Of a stretch of 64,000 bases of DNA, positions 34,274-48,913 are shown piece by piece. A model generated the notes under the pieces. It worked only from the letters and a program-made list of their open reading frames with translations, had not been told where the DNA came from and ran no database searches. Made by a program: the position numbers and the translations under genes. The stretch is from Sphingomonadales bacterium (GTDB taxonomy: Bacteria; Pseudomonadota; Alphaproteobacteria; Sphingomonadales; Sphingomonadaceae): the NCBI GenBank assembly GCA_027490095.1, contig JAIXYT010000047.1:1-64000 (forward strand). Direction: 5' to 3'. Each line of letters opens with the position of its first letter. Within the stretch, counting starts at the first letter, position 1.

Positions 34274-35920
34274 ATGGCTGCCGCCTATGGCCATCCGGTG
34301 CCCTTCGACACGGTCTTCGAACCGCGCTGGATGCCGGAGCTTCTGTTCCGCACTGCCGCGCGGGTTCCGCAGGCGCCCGCGATCGACTTCATGGGCCGGA
34401 TCACCCGCTATGGCGAGCTTGCCGCGCTGGTGCGGCGCGCGGCGAACGGCTTCCGTGCGCTGGGCGTCGGCCCGGGCTGCACCGTCGGCCTGTTCCTGCC
34501 CAACTGCCCCCACTATGTGATCGCGGCCTATGGTGCGTGGGCAGCCGGCGCGCGCCTTGCCAATTTCTCGCCGCTCTACACCGTCGACGAGCTGCGGACC
34601 CAGGTGGAAGACAGCGAGGCCGACGTGATGGTCACGCTGGACGTCAAGGCGCTGCTGCCGACCATCGAGACCGTGCTTGCCAGCACCCGGCTGAAGACCC
34701 TGGTGATCGGCAATGTCGCCGAGGCCCTGCCGCCGGCCAAATCCTTCCTGTACCGCCTGCTGAAGGGTTCGGACCGCAGCAGCTTTGTCGAAGATGTCCG
34801 CCACCAGACCTTCGCGGAGCTGGTGGCGCAGCCCGAGATCGCCGATCCGGTGCCCCAGCCGACCAACAGCATCGCGCTGCTGCAATACACCGGCGGTACG
34901 ACCGGCACGCCGAAGGGGGCGATGCTCACCCACGCCAACCTGTCGGTGAATGCGGCGCAGGTGAACGCCCTGGACGACCAGCCCGGCGCGCCGGACCGCA
35001 TCCTCGGTGCCCTGCCGCTGTTCCACATCTTCGCGCACACCTGCATCATGAACCGGACTGTCCTCAATGGCGGGATGATGGTGCTGCTGCCGAAGTTCGA
35101 GGTGAAGGCGGCGCTGTCGGCCATCGCGCGCACGAAGATCACTGCGCTGCCGGGCGTGCCGACCATGTACCGCGCCATGCTGGACCACCCCGACATCCGC
35201 CGGCACGACCTCTCTTCGGTGCGCGTGTGCATTTCGGGCGGCGCGCCGTGCCCCGAGCCGCTGAAGGCCGCGTTCGAGACGATCACGGGCGCGAAACTGG
35301 TGGAGGGCTATGGCCTCACCGAAAGCTCCGGCGTCGTCTGCGTGAACCCCTATGCGACCGGCGGCAAGCCCGGCACCATCGGCCAGCCCGTGCCCGGGAC
35401 GCACATCCGCCTGCTCGACAAGGATGATCCCGCGAAGCTCGCGGCACCTGGCGAGAGCGGCGAGCTTGCCTTCAAGGGCCCGCAGATGATGCAGGGCTAT
35501 TGGAAGCGCGACAATTCGGGCGTTTTCGCAGATGGTTACCTGCGCACCGGCGATGTCGCCGAAGTCGATTCCGACGGCTATTACCGGATCGTCGACCGGC
35601 TGAAGGACATGATCATCGTCGGCGGCTTCAAGGTCTTCCCGTCCCAGGTGGAGGACCAGCTCTATGCGCACGAACAGGTGAAGGACGCGATCGTCGTCGG
35701 TGTGCCCGATTCCTACCTGGGTGAACGCCCCAAGGCCTTCGTCACCCTGCAGGAGGGCGCGACCGTCGACGGCGACGCGCTGCTGGCGTGGCTGAACCCG
35801 CGGCTCGGCAAGCACGAGAAGGTCGTCTCAGTCGAGGTGCGCGACAGCCTCCCCAAGACGATGATCGGCAAGCTCAGCCGCAAGGAACTGGCAGCCGAGG
35901 CGCGCGCGAAGGCCGGTTAG
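34274..35920 (+). CDS. Long-chain fatty acid--CoA ligase (AMP-forming)
   Basis: A 548-residue ANL-superfamily adenylating enzyme. The P-loop-like motif LLQYTGGTTGTPKGAMLTH (about 214-232), the GYGLTESSG A5 motif, the GYLRTGDVAEVDSDGYYRIVDRLKDMI A7/A8 block, and the C-terminal Lys in PKTMIGKLSRKEL are all present. This pattern is that of FadD-type acyl-CoA synthetases. It begins 3 bp after the second YceI gene and probably belongs to that operon. Confidence 0.93.
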   Translation: MAAAYGHPVPFDTVFEPRWMPELLFRTAARVPQAPAIDFMGRITRYGELAALVRRAANGFRALGVGPGCTVGLFLPNCPHYVIAAYGAWAAGARLANFSPLYTVDELRTQVEDSEADVMVTLDVKALLPTIETVLASTRLKTLVIGNVAEALPPAKSFLYRLLKGSDRSSFVEDVRHQTFAELVAQPEIADPVPQPTNSIALLQYTGGTTGTPKGAMLTHANLSVNAAQVNALDDQPGAPDRILGALPLFHIFAHTCIMNRTVLNGGMMVLLPKFEVKAALSAIARTKITALPGVPTMYRAMLDHPDIRRHDLSSVRVCISGGAPCPEPLKAAFETITGAKLVEGYGLTESSGVVCVNPYATGGKPGTIGQPVPGTHIRLLDKDDPAKLAAPGESGELAFKGPQMMQGYWKRDNSGVFADGYLRTGDVAEVDSDGYYRIVDRLKDMIIVGGFKVFPSQVEDQLYAHEQVKDAIVVGVPDSYLGERPKAFVTLQEGATVDGDALLAWLNPRLGKHEKVVSVEVRDSLPKTMIGKLSRKELAAEARAKAG

Positions 35921-35941
35921 CAGCGCCCCGGCGCCCGCGCA

Positions 35942-37261
35942 TCATTGCGACGTGCGCCGCACATGGTCGCGCGGGGGTTGCTGCTCCAGGAAGCGGATCG
36001 CGCTCAGCACATGCGCCTTCACGCCCACCTTCAGCGCCGTCTCGTTCACCGTGAACATCGGGCTGTGGTTCGGCGGTGTCGCCTCTGGCGCAACGCCGTC
36101 CGGGCTGATGCCCAGGAAATAATAGACCCCGCCCACCTCGTTCATGAACAGGCTCACATCCTCGGACGGCGTGATCGGGCTTGTCGCCGGGTTGATGCCG
36201 TCCCTGCCGGCTGCTTCGGAAAGCGGCCCCGCGATCCAGGCGGCGAGCGCCGGCTCGTTGTAGGTGAGCGCGCCGGCTTGCGTGAACGACACCTTGGCCT
36301 CGGTGCCGTACAGTGCCGCAAGGCCCGTCACGCTCTTCTCGATGTCCAGCTTCAGCCGGTCCCGTTGGGCGGAATCGAAGGTCCTCAGCGTGCCGGACAG
36401 TTCGGCCTTGTCCGGGATGATGTTGTGGCGGACGCCGGCGTTGATCGTTGCAACCGACAGGATGGTCGGCGTCTCGGCCGGGTTGACGGTGCGCGTCACC
36501 AGCCGGTTGAGCTCCTGTACCGTTGCGGCCGCCTGGCCCACCACGTCCGTCCCGCGCCACGGCACCGCGCCATGCGTCTGCACGCCCGTCAACGTGATCC
36601 GCATCGTATCGGCTGCCGACATCATGGGGCCGGGGCGCCAGTTCAGCGTTCCGGCCCTTGCCGGCCACACATGGATCCCGAACACGGCGTCGGGCTTCAG
36701 CGGCGTGAATGCGCCTTCCTTCAGCATCAGCCGCGCGCCGCCTTCCTCGCCCGGCGGCGGCCCTTCCTCCGCAGGCTGGAAGATCAGCATCACGGTGCCC
36801 GGAATCTCTGCCTTCAGGCCGGCAAGCACCTCGGCGGCCCCCATCAGCATCGCCACATGGGCATCATGCCCGCAGGCGTGCGCAACCCCCACCGGCTGCC
36901 CCAGATAAGTGGCAGTCACGGTCGAGGCGAAGGGCAGGCCGGTCGCCTCCTTCACCGGCAGCGCGTCCATGTCGGCCCTCAGCGCCACCACGCCGCCGGG
37001 CTTCCCGCCTTTCAGGATGCCGATCACCCCGGTCACGCCCACCTTCTCGCGCACCTCATAGCCCAGCGTCCTGAGGTGGGCGGCCACCAGTGCGGCCGTG
37101 CGCACCTCGCGATTGCCGAGCTCGGGGTTCCGGTGGATGTCCCGCCGCCAGCCGATCACCTTGGGCTCGACCGCGTCTGCGCGCGCCGTGACGGTATCGA
37201 GCGGAACGGCCGCTGCGGCCGGTGCGGCCGCGACCAGAAAGCCGAGAAGAAGCATGCGCAT
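35942..37261 (-). CDS. Exported M20 family amidohydrolase/metallopeptidase
   Basis: A 439-residue metal-dependent amidohydrolase with a signal peptide (about 1-18, APAAAA). The zinc-binding blocks are RADMDALPVKE, HACGHDAHVAMLMG and the catalytic Glu pair in FQPAEEGPPPGEEGG; a further His is in GIHVWP. An IVGQ...dimerisation domain follows. The type is the M20D amidohydrolase group that hydrolyses N-acyl amino acids, hippurate-like or indole-acetyl conjugates; substrate is unknown. It is convergent with the CoA ligase (21 bp). Confidence 0.92.
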   Translation of the reverse strand: MRMLLLGFLVAAAPAAAAVPLDTVTARADAVEPKVIGWRRDIHRNPELGNREVRTAALVAAHLRTLGYEVREKVGVTGVIGILKGGKPGGVVALRADMDALPVKEATGLPFASTVTATYLGQPVGVAHACGHDAHVAMLMGAAEVLAGLKAEIPGTVMLIFQPAEEGPPPGEEGGARLMLKEGAFTPLKPDAVFGIHVWPARAGTLNWRPGPMMSAADTMRITLTGVQTHGAVPWRGTDVVGQAAATVQELNRLVTRTVNPAETPTILSVATINAGVRHNIIPDKAELSGTLRTFDSAQRDRLKLDIEKSVTGLAALYGTEAKVSFTQAGALTYNEPALAAWIAGPLSEAAGRDGINPATSPITPSEDVSLFMNEVGGVYYFLGISPDGVAPEATPPNHSPMFTVNETALKVGVKAHVLSAIRFLEQQPPRDHVRRTSQ

Positions 37262-37385
37262 GCGGGGAAGTCTCCGATCTGTCGTCGGCCGACGCTAGAA
37301 GCGCGCGCCCGGCGGGGCAAGCGCGCCCAAGCGGCTTGACCGGCCAATCCGCGCCGTCCAGAAGGCTCAGGTTCCGGGAGATTTC

Positions 37386-37628
37386 ATGGCTTCGAGTAGC
37401 GACATTTCGACCCTGAGTTTCGAGGCTGCGCTCCAGCGACTGGAGGCGATCGTCAAGCAGCTGGAATCGGGCGACGCCCCGCTCGAGGCCGCGATCGGTC
37501 TCTACGAGGAAGCGCAGGCGCTGAAGGCGCATTGCGAGGCGAAGCTGGGTGCCGCCGAGGCCCGCATTGCCCAGTTGCAGCTGGATTCCGACGGCCGGCC
37601 CGTCGGGGAAGCACCCTTCGGTGGCTGA
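37386..37628 (+). CDS. xseB: Exodeoxyribonuclease VII small subunit
   Basis: XseB (80 aa) is the small subunit of exonuclease VII, which degrades single-stranded DNA to oligonucleotides. The family motif SFEAALQRLEAIVKQLESGDAPLEAAIGLYEEAQALKAHCEAKL-type pattern is evident (residues about 11-55), forming two helices. Many copies bind one XseA, which is elsewhere. It overlaps or abuts ispA, the usual pairing in proteobacteria (xseB-ispA-dxs), although dxs is not next here. Confidence 0.94.
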   Translation: MASSSDISTLSFEAALQRLEAIVKQLESGDAPLEAAIGLYEEAQALKAHCEAKLGAAEARIAQLQLDSDGRPVGEAPFGG

Positions 37629-37641
37629 GTCGGGGGCGGCA

Positions 37642-38538
37642 ATGCAGGCAAACCACCATCTGAAGCCGGCGCTGGAAGCGATAAGCCAGCAGATCGACGC
37701 CCGTTTCGAACGCATCTTCGCGGTTCCGGAGGATCCCCGGGCCGTCCTCTACGAAGCCATGCGCTATGCCGTGATCGGCGGCGGCAAGCGGATGCGCCCG
37801 CTGCTGGTGGTTGCCGCCTGCGATCTGTTCAATGTCGATCGCGAGCGCGCGCTCCGTGTCGCCTGCGCGATCGAGCTGGTCCATGTCTATTCGCTGGTGC
37901 ACGATGATCTGCCCTGCATGGACGACGACGACCTGCGCCGCGGCAAGCCCACCGTCCACAAGGCTTTCGACGAGGCCATCGCCGTCCTCACCGGCGACAG
38001 CCTGTTTGCGGTCGCCTTCGAGATCCTGGCCGACGAGGCGACCCACGAGGACCCGTTCGTCCGCTCCGAGCTTGTCCTCGAACTTGCCCGCGCCTCCGGC
38101 CCGGCCGGCATGGCCGGCGGGCAGATGATGGACATCGCGGCCGAAACCAACCGCTTCGACCTTTCGACCACCACCCGGCTCCAGCAGCTGAAGACGGGGG
38201 CACTGATCGGCTTTTCCGTGGAGGCAGGCGCGATCATGGGCAAGGTCGGGCACCAGACCCGCCTCAAGCTCAAGGGTTACGCCCGCGATCTCGGCCTTGC
38301 CTTCCAGATCGCCGACGACCTGCTCGATGTGGAGGGTGACCCCGAGGCCGCCGGCAAGGCGCTCCGGAAGGATGGCGACAAGGGCAAGTCCACCTTCGTC
38401 TCGCTGCTGGGGGTCGAGCGCGCCCGCAGCCAGGCCGAGATGCTGATCGACCAGGCCATCCACCACCTGCAGGGCTTCGGGCCCGAGGCGGACCTTCTTC
38501 GGGCCATCGCCCGCTTTGCGATAGAACGTGACCGCTGA
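37642..38538 (+). CDS. ispA: Farnesyl/geranyl diphosphate synthase
   Basis: A 298-residue trans-prenyltransferase that builds C15 (or C10/C20) isoprenyl diphosphate from IPP and DMAPP. The first Asp-rich motif DDLPCMDDDDLRRG (near residue 87) and the second DDLLDVEGD (near 225), together with GGGKRMRPLLV, are diagnostic. The product is needed for carotenoid, bacteriochlorophyll phytol and quinone synthesis. The start at 37642 is chosen by length and GGGGG 6 nt upstream; a GTG at 37621 overlapping xseB is possible. Confidence 0.92.
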   Translation: MQANHHLKPALEAISQQIDARFERIFAVPEDPRAVLYEAMRYAVIGGGKRMRPLLVVAACDLFNVDRERALRVACAIELVHVYSLVHDDLPCMDDDDLRRGKPTVHKAFDEAIAVLTGDSLFAVAFEILADEATHEDPFVRSELVLELARASGPAGMAGGQMMDIAAETNRFDLSTTTRLQQLKTGALIGFSVEAGAIMGKVGHQTRLKLKGYARDLGLAFQIADDLLDVEGDPEAAGKALRKDGDKGKSTFVSLLGVERARSQAEMLIDQAIHHLQGFGPEADLLRAIARFAIERDR

Positions 38539-38539
38539 C

Positions 38540-39034
38540 ATGCGCGTCGGCGTCTATCCCGGCACCTTCGACCCCGTCACGCTGGGGCACATGGACATCA
38601 TTGCTCGCGGGGCGAAGCTGGTCGACCGCCTGATCATCGGGGTCGCGACCAACCCGTCCAAGTCGCCGCTCTTCACGCTGGAGGAACGCGTCGCCCATGT
38701 CCGGCGCGAGACGGCCGCCATCCCCAACGTCGCAGTGGTGCCCTTCGATGCGCTGCTGATGCACTTCGCCGAACAGCAGGGCGCATCCGTCATCGTGCGG
38801 GGGCTGCGTGCGGTTGCCGACTTCGAATATGAGTTCCAGATGGCCGGCATGAACCAGCAGCTGAACAGCGCGATCGAGACCGTCTTCCTGATGGCAGACG
38901 TGGCGCTGCAGCCGATCGCCTCGCGCCTCGTGAAGGAAATCGCGGCCTATGGCGGCGCGATCGACAAGTTCGTGTCGCCGGCGATCGCAGCGGATGTCCG
39001 GGCGCGCATCGCCGCCAACGCTGCCAGGGGCTGA
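38540..39034 (+). CDS. coaD: Phosphopantetheine adenylyltransferase
   Basis: CoaD (164 aa) transfers AMP to 4'-phosphopantetheine, the fourth step of coenzyme A synthesis. The nucleotidyltransferase motif YPGTFDPVTLGHMDII (T/HxGH) at the start, the VRGLRAVADFEYEFQM segment and VSPAIAADVRARI end are characteristic. The ATG at 38540 gives the canonical N-terminus; a GTG at 38528 lies inside the end of ispA. The stop is 58 bp before the isomerase. Confidence 0.96.
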   Translation: MRVGVYPGTFDPVTLGHMDIIARGAKLVDRLIIGVATNPSKSPLFTLEERVAHVRRETAAIPNVAVVPFDALLMHFAEQQGASVIVRGLRAVADFEYEFQMAGMNQQLNSAIETVFLMADVALQPIASRLVKEIAAYGGAIDKFVSPAIAADVRARIAANAARG

Positions 39035-39092
39035 CCGCGTGGCCGCTGCCGTTCAGCCTGCCGCAAGCCGGTGCGGGCAAGGGATGCAGCCC

Positions 39093-39797
39093 ATGATCCG
39101 GCATGCGCTCGCTGCCCTTGTGGGGCTCTTCCTGGCAGCCCCCGCGCTCGCCCAGCTGCCGCAGGATTCCCCGCCCAAGGCCGAGCCGTCGGCACCCGCG
39201 ACGCAGGTGATCGCCTCGCCGTCGGCGGCCGCAGTCGATCCGGAGAACATCCTCCACCTCGATCTCTCGACCGGCGGACGCGTCACCATCATGCTGCGCC
39301 CGCAGGCCGCCCCCAATCATGTGGAGCGCATCAAGACGCTCACGCGGAAGGGCTTCTACAACGGCCTCCTGTTCCACCGCGTGATCGACGGGTTCATGGC
39401 GCAGACCGGCGACCCGCAGGGAACGGGGCAGGGCGGGTCCGACCTCCCCGACCTCAAGGCCGAGTTCAACGAGCTGCCCCATGTGCGCGGCGCCGTCTCC
39501 ATGGCGCGCACCAACGAACCCGACACGGCGAACAGCCAGTTCTTCATCATGTTCCAGCCGCTGTTGAGGCTCGATCGCACCTACACCGTGTTCGGCCGTG
39601 TGATCGCGGGCATGCAGTGGGTCGATGCGATCGAGCGCGGCGAGCCGCCTGCCAGCCCCAGCCGAATCCTCCAGGCCTCGATCGGCGCCGACAACAAGGC
39701 GCCACCGGTCTTCCCCGCGCCCAAGGCCGCCGTCGACCCGCTGGCGGCGGAAGCCGCCAAGCTGCTCCAGCAGGCCCCGGCCAAACCGCCGCGCTGA
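39093..39797 (+). CDS. Periplasmic cyclophilin-type peptidylprolyl isomerase
   Basis: A 234-residue prolyl isomerase. A signal peptide (about 1-19, PALAQ) leads to a low-complexity Pro/Ala/Ser spacer, then the cyclophilin barrel with [51 protein letters not shown], and [14 protein letters not shown]. The catalytic Arg is in FHRVIDGFM. The C-terminal tail is Ala/Pro-rich. The start at 39093 is chosen because AAGGG lies 9 nt upstream; ATG 39084 is directly after it. It lies in the coaD-ppi-queA order typical of alphaproteobacteria. Confidence 0.93.
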   Translation: MIRHALAALVGLFLAAPALAQLPQDSPPKAEPSAPATQVIASPSAAAVDPENILHLDLSTGGRVTIMLRPQAAPNHVERIKTLTRKGFYNGLLFHRVIDGFMAQTGDPQGTGQGGSDLPDLKAEFNELPHVRGAVSMARTNEPDTANSQFFIMFQPLLRLDRTYTVFGRVIAGMQWVDAIERGEPPASPSRILQASIGADNKAPPVFPAPKAAVDPLAAEAAKLLQQAPAKPPR

Positions 39798-39843
39798 CGT
39801 CGGCCCTTGCAGGCACGCGCCTCAGCCGCCATTGCCCCCGCCC

Positions 39844-40850
39844 ATGCGTGTCGACGATTTCGATTTCGAGCTTCCCGACGAACGGATTGCGCTCCGCCCG
39901 GCGAACCCCCGCGACAGCGCCCGGCTGCTGCACGTTGCGGGCGGTCAGCTGACCGACCACATCGTCCGCGACCTGCCGTCCCTGTTGCGTGCCGGCGACG
40001 TGCTTGTTTTCAACGACACCCGCGTGATCCCGGCCCAGCTGTTCGGGAAGAAGGGCGACGCCGCAATCGACGTCACCCTCCACCTGCGCCTCGGCACCCA
40101 CGAGTGGCTCGCCTTCGTGCGCAACGCCCGCAAGCTGAAGGCCGGCGACCGCCTGCAGTTCGGCCCCGGCCTCGACGGCGTGGTGGTCGAAAAGCGCGAG
40201 GGCGGCGAAGTCCACTGGCGCTTCGAAAGCCCCGACCCGCTGGAAGTCGCGCTGGAGCGCGCTGGCCAGATGCCGCTGCCGCCCTACATCGCCCGCAAGC
40301 GCGGCATCGATGCGCAGGACAAGGCCGACTACCAGACGGTCTATGCCCGCGAGGACGGCGCCGTCGCTGCCCCCACCGCCGGCCTCCACTTCACGCCCGA
40401 GCTGCTGGCGGCCCTGGATGCAGCCGGGATCCAGCGCGAGACAGTGACCCTCCACGTCGGCGCAGGCACCTTCCTGCCCGTGAAGGCCGAGCGCACCGAG
40501 GACCACAGGATGCACGCCGAATGGGGCAGGGTAGCGGACGACGTCTCCGCCCGCCTGAAGGCCGCCCGCGCGGAAGGCCGCCGCATCATCGCGGTTGGCA
40601 CCACCTCGCTCCGCCTGTTGGAGGCAAGCGGCCTCGAGCCCTTCACCGGCACAACGGACATCTTCATCACACCGGGCTACCGTTTTCGCGGCATCGACGG
40701 CCTGATGACCAACTTCCACCTGCCCAAAAGCACGCTCTTCATGCTCGTCAGCGCCCTGATGGGCCTCGACACCATGCGCGCCGCCTACGCCCACGCGATT
40801 CAGCAGCGCTACCGCTTCTACAGCTACGGGGATTCCTCGCTGCTGCTCCC

Positions 40851-40860
<10 letters not shown>
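39844..40860 (+). CDS. queA: S-adenosylmethionine:tRNA ribosyltransferase-isomerase
   Basis: QueA (338 aa) transfers the ribosyl of SAM to preQ1-modified tRNA, making epoxyqueuosine. Typical segments are [61 protein letters not shown] and [17 protein letters not shown]. Full length is present. Its final 10 bases overlap the convergent alcohol dehydrogenase gene. The partner tgt lies 2.4 kb downstream on the same strand. Confidence 0.97.
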
Positions 40861-45317
<4,457 letters not shown>

Positions 45318-45321
<4 letters not shown>

Positions 45322-46730
45322 CGCGGAAGCAGCGTCACCGGAAGGCCATCCTTGGGCCGCGGAATGGGCACCATCATGAAGTCGCCCTCATAGCCCTCCG
45401 GCAGCACGATCCGATAGTTCGAAAGCAGGTGGAAGAAGAAGGCCTTGGCCTGCATGTAGGCAAAGTGCAGCCCCAGGCACATGTGCGCCCCGCCGCCGAA
45501 CGGCACCCAGGCATATTTGTGCCGGTTGGCCGACATCTGCGTGGTGAAGCGAAGCGGGTCGAACCGCTCCGGGTCGGGCCAATGCTCGGCCATGTGGTGG
45601 GTGTAGAGCGGGTTGATCCCCACGCCCGAACCGGCCGGGATCTTGTGCCCCATGAACTCGAAGTCCTTCACCGCCCGGCGTGGGATCATCGGCACCGGCG
45701 GGATCAGGCGCAGCGATTCCTTGAACGCCATCTCCACCAGCTCCAGCTCGCCCAGCGCCTCATAGGGCAGCTTGGCCGCGCCTGGAATTCGCGGCCCACC
45801 AGAAACGTCCCCGTGCCGCCCGCGCACCTGGTCAACCTCTTCGCGCAGCTTCTCCTGCCACTCCGGGTTCTTGCCGAGGTAATAGACCATCGATGTCATC
45901 GACGAGGTCAGCGTGTCGTGCGCCGCCATCATCAGGAAGTTCATATGGTCGATGATCTCCTGATCGGTCAGAAGATTGCCGTCCTCGTCGGTCGCGTTGC
46001 AGAACTGGGTGAAGAAGTCGTCGCCCGTCTTGCCGCGCCGGTTCGGGATTTCTTTCCCGAAGTAATCGCACAGGAACGCCCGTCCCTCGACCCCGCGCTT
46101 CATCTGCGTGAAGGGCAGGGGCCGGCGAACGATCGCAACGCTCGCCAGCACCATGTCGGTAAAGGCCTGGTTGATCTTCTGCGCCTCGGGCCCCCAGGGC
46201 AGGCCCAGGAAGCTTCCGGCAGCCAGATCCAGCGTCAGGTTCTTGATCGCGGGGTAGAATTTGAACGGCTTCCCCGTCTCCCACTTCGCGGTCGCGCGGC
46301 TGATGCCCTCGGTCAGCCCCGCCAGATAGGCCTTCATCGGCGCCGGCTTGAAGGCCACCGACAGCGTCTTCCTGTGCATGCGGTGATGGTCGAAATCCAT
46401 CATCATCAGGCCATTGGGGAACACCAGCTCCAGAACCGGGTCCCAGCCCAGCTTGGACGAGAAGATCTTGTCCTTGTTGAACAAGACCAGCTCGTTGGCC
46501 TCGGGCCCCAGGATGGTCACGCCCCAGCCCATGTAATCCTGCCGGCGGAAGATCGGGCCATAGGTGTCGGCCAGCGTCGTCACCGCCTTCAGCGGGTCGG
46601 CCAGGAACTTGATCGTCCGCAACGTCTTCGAAACTGCGGGCTTTGGCCCCGGCACATGCGCCAGATCCTCGAGCCCCCGGCGCTGAAGGTCGGCAGGATA
46701 AAGGTCCTTGGGGTTCACCGGCGCGTTCAT
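45318..46730 (-). CDS. Cytochrome P450
   Basis: A 470-residue haem monooxygenase. The I-helix motif is AAHDTLTSSMTS (a variant of A/G-G-x-D/E-T-T), the ExxR motif is KESLRLIPP, and the haem-ligand Cys lies in FGGGAHMCLGLHFAYMQ. No signal peptide or membrane helix stands out, as expected for a bacterial enzyme. Ferredoxin and ferredoxin reductase genes are not adjacent. A good promoter lies just upstream, and the hydrolase follows by ATGA overlap. Confidence 0.94.
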
Positions 46731-46762
46731 GAAGCCTCCCGTACGGCAAATTTTGCGGAGTT

Positions 46763-46791
46763 GTTATACGCAGCAGCCAGCCCTGCTGCAA
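46763..46791 (-). promoter_or_regulatory. Sigma-70-like promoter of the P450 operon
   Basis: On the reverse strand TTGCAG (46791-46786) and TATAAC (46768-46763) are 17 bp apart, about 33 bp before the P450 start codon. The same 125-bp gap separates the P450 from the divergent DUF4188 gene. Confidence 0.5.
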
Positions 46792-46855
46792 CTTGACTTC
46801 TGCGCATGGGCGGCAATGTTGCGCAGGGGAGAAGGGGCAAGCCGAAGGGCCAGCC

Positions 46856-47338
46856 ATGGCAGTCATCAACTACGGGCGTCACACCGCGAACCTCACCGAC
46901 CCTTGCGTTCTCTTTCTCATCGGCATGCGGGTGAACCGGCTGCGCAGTGTCGGCGCCTGGGTCCCGGTCGCCCGATCGATGGGCAACATGATCGCGGAAC
47001 TCGCCCAGGACCGCCATTCGGGGTTCCTGACGGCGCGCACCTGGATGGGGTGGCGCAACGTCCTCGTGCAGCAATATTGGCGCTCGACCGACGATCTCAT
47101 CCGCTACGCATCGGATTCAAACCGCCTGCACCGCCCGGCCTGGACCGATTTCTACCGCCGCATCGGGGTCGCCGACGGCGCCGTCGTCGGCATCTGGCAC
47201 GAAACCATCGTGCTGGAACCCGGCAAGGTCGAAACCATCTATGGCAGCATGCCGGCCTTCGGCCTGGGCGAGGCCATCGGCACCCTGCCGGCCACCGGCA
47301 AGCGCGAAAGCGCGGCCAAGCGCCTCGCCGTCAATTGA
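46856..47338 (+). CDS. DUF4188 family protein (monooxygenase-like)
   Basis: A 160-residue protein of the DUF4188 family, whose fold is related to dimeric alpha/beta monooxygenases and phenylacetaldoxime dehydratase. Notable segments are CVLFLIGMRVNRLRSVGAW, QQYWRSTDDLIRYAS, and DFYRRIGVADGAVVGIWHETI with a conserved His. The start at 46856 lacks a strong ribosome-binding site (GAAGGGCC about 6 nt upstream). It is divergent from the P450. Confidence 0.82.
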   Translation: MAVINYGRHTANLTDPCVLFLIGMRVNRLRSVGAWVPVARSMGNMIAELAQDRHSGFLTARTWMGWRNVLVQQYWRSTDDLIRYASDSNRLHRPAWTDFYRRIGVADGAVVGIWHETIVLEPGKVETIYGSMPAFGLGEAIGTLPATGKRESAAKRLAVN

Positions 47339-47373
47339 ACCTCAGGCGGCCGGCGTTTGCCTGAACCTCAGGC
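47336..47373. repeat. 12-bp direct repeat carrying both convergent stop codons
   Basis: TGAACCTCAGGC occurs at 47336-47347 and 47362-47373. The first copy provides the stop of the DUF4188 gene (TGA) and the second the reverse-strand stop of the DAHP synthase gene (TCA read as TGA). This looks like a small tandem duplication in the 29-bp convergent gap. Confidence 0.8.
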
Positions 47374-48765
47374 AGCCGCGTCCATCCGCTGCCGGTTCGC
47401 CGCCAGCTCCTCCGCCAGCAGGAACGCCAGTTCCAGAGCCTGGCTGGCATTGAGCCGCGGGTCGCAGTGCGTGTGGTACCGGTCCGCCAGCGCCTCGTCG
47501 GTCACCGCGATCGCGCCGCCGGTGCACTCGGTCACATTCTGGCCGGTCATCTCGATGTGGATGCCGCCCATGAAGCTGCCCTCGGCGCGGTGCACGGCGA
47601 ATGCCTGGCGCGTCTCTGCCAGGATCCGGTCGAAGGGCCGCGTCTTGTAGCCCGATCCCGCCTTGATCGTGTTGCCGTGCATCGGGTCACAGCTCCACAG
47701 CACATGGCGGCCCTCGCGCTTCACGGCCCGCACCAGCGCCGGCAGATGCGCCTCCACCTTGTCCGCCCCGAAGCGGCTGATCAGCGTCAGCCGCCCGGGC
47801 TCGTTCGCCGGGTTCAGCGTGTCGATCAGCCGGATCAGCTCGTCGGGCTTCAGGCTGGGCCCGCACTTCAGGCCGATGGGGTTCACCACCCCGCGCAGGA
47901 ACTCGATGTGCGCCGAGCCCTCGAACCGCGTCCTGTCCCCGATCCACAGCATGTGCGCCGATGTGTCGACCCAGTCGCCCGTCAGGCTGTCCTGACGGGT
48001 CATCGCCTCTTCATATCCCAGCAGCAGCGCCTCGTGGCTGGTGTAGAATTCCGTGCCCTTCAGCTGCGGCACCGTGTCGGGCGACAGCCCGCAGGCCTCC
48101 ATGAAGGCCAGCGCCTCGCCGATCCGGCTGGCCACCTCGGCATAGCGCTCCGCCCAGGGCGAGCGCGCCACGAAATCCAGGTTCCACTTGTGCACCTGGT
48201 GCAGGTTGGCATAGCCGCCGGTCGCAAAGGCGCGCAGCAGGTTGAGGGTCGAGGCCGCCTGCATATACGCGCGCTTCTGCCGCTCCGGGTCAGGCTTGCG
48301 CGCCGCCTCCTCGAAAACGATGTCGTTCACGATATCGCCGCGGTACGAGGGCAGGGCGACACCGCCCATCTCCTCCAGGTCGGCCGAGCGCGGCTTCGCG
48401 AACTGCCCGGCCATCCGCCCCACCTTCACCACCGGCATGTGGCTCGCAAAGGTCAGCGTCACCGACATCTGCAGCAGCACGCGGAAGGTGTCGCGGATGT
48501 TGTTCGGGTGGAATTCGGCAAAGCTCTCGGCGCAATCCCCGCCCTGCAGCAGGAAGGCCTTGCCGGCCACCACGTCCGCCAGCCGGTCCTTCAGCAGCCG
48601 CGCCTCGCCGGCAAACACCAGCGGCGGATAGCTCCGCATCTCGGCCTCCACGGCGGCGGCCTTGGTGGCGTCGGGCCAGGCCGGCAATTGCCGGGCCTCG
48701 GCCTTGCGCCAGCTGTCGGGGGTCCAGGTGGTGCGGCTCGTCATGCTCATGATGGGCGCTGCCAT
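47368..48765 (-). CDS. Class II 3-deoxy-7-phosphoheptulonate synthase
   Basis: A 465-residue plant-type (class II) DAHP synthase, which condenses erythrose 4-phosphate and PEP at the head of the shikimate pathway. Diagnostic segments are [30 protein letters not shown], the metal-binding [12 protein letters not shown] and [15 protein letters not shown], and [16 protein letters not shown]. Class II forms are usually feedback-controlled by aromatic amino acids. The start is uncertain among ATGs at 48765, 48750 and 48744; the first has GGAGG only one base away. Confidence 0.95.
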   Translation of the reverse strand: MAAPIMSMTSRTTWTPDSWRKAEARQLPAWPDATKAAAVEAEMRSYPPLVFAGEARLLKDRLADVVAGKAFLLQGGDCAESFAEFHPNNIRDTFRVLLQMSVTLTFASHMPVVKVGRMAGQFAKPRSADLEEMGGVALPSYRGDIVNDIVFEEAARKPDPERQKRAYMQAASTLNLLRAFATGGYANLHQVHKWNLDFVARSPWAERYAEVASRIGEALAFMEACGLSPDTVPQLKGTEFYTSHEALLLGYEEAMTRQDSLTGDWVDTSAHMLWIGDRTRFEGSAHIEFLRGVVNPIGLKCGPSLKPDELIRLIDTLNPANEPGRLTLISRFGADKVEAHLPALVRAVKREGRHVLWSCDPMHGNTIKAGSGYKTRPFDRILAETRQAFAVHRAEGSFMGGIHIEMTGQNVTECTGGAIAVTDEALADRYHTHCDPRLNASQALELAFLLAEELAANRQRMDAAA

Positions 48766-48913
48766 GCCTCCAAAACCGCCCCAAGTGCAAGAGCAGCGCG
48801 GTCGCGACCCCGCGTCGGCCCGGTCACCAATCCGTCACAGGTTGGTAAACTGGCGGTAACCTCATCTCCCTAGGCCCAACCCCGGGCAAATCGAACAGAG
48901 GGGTTCCACGACC

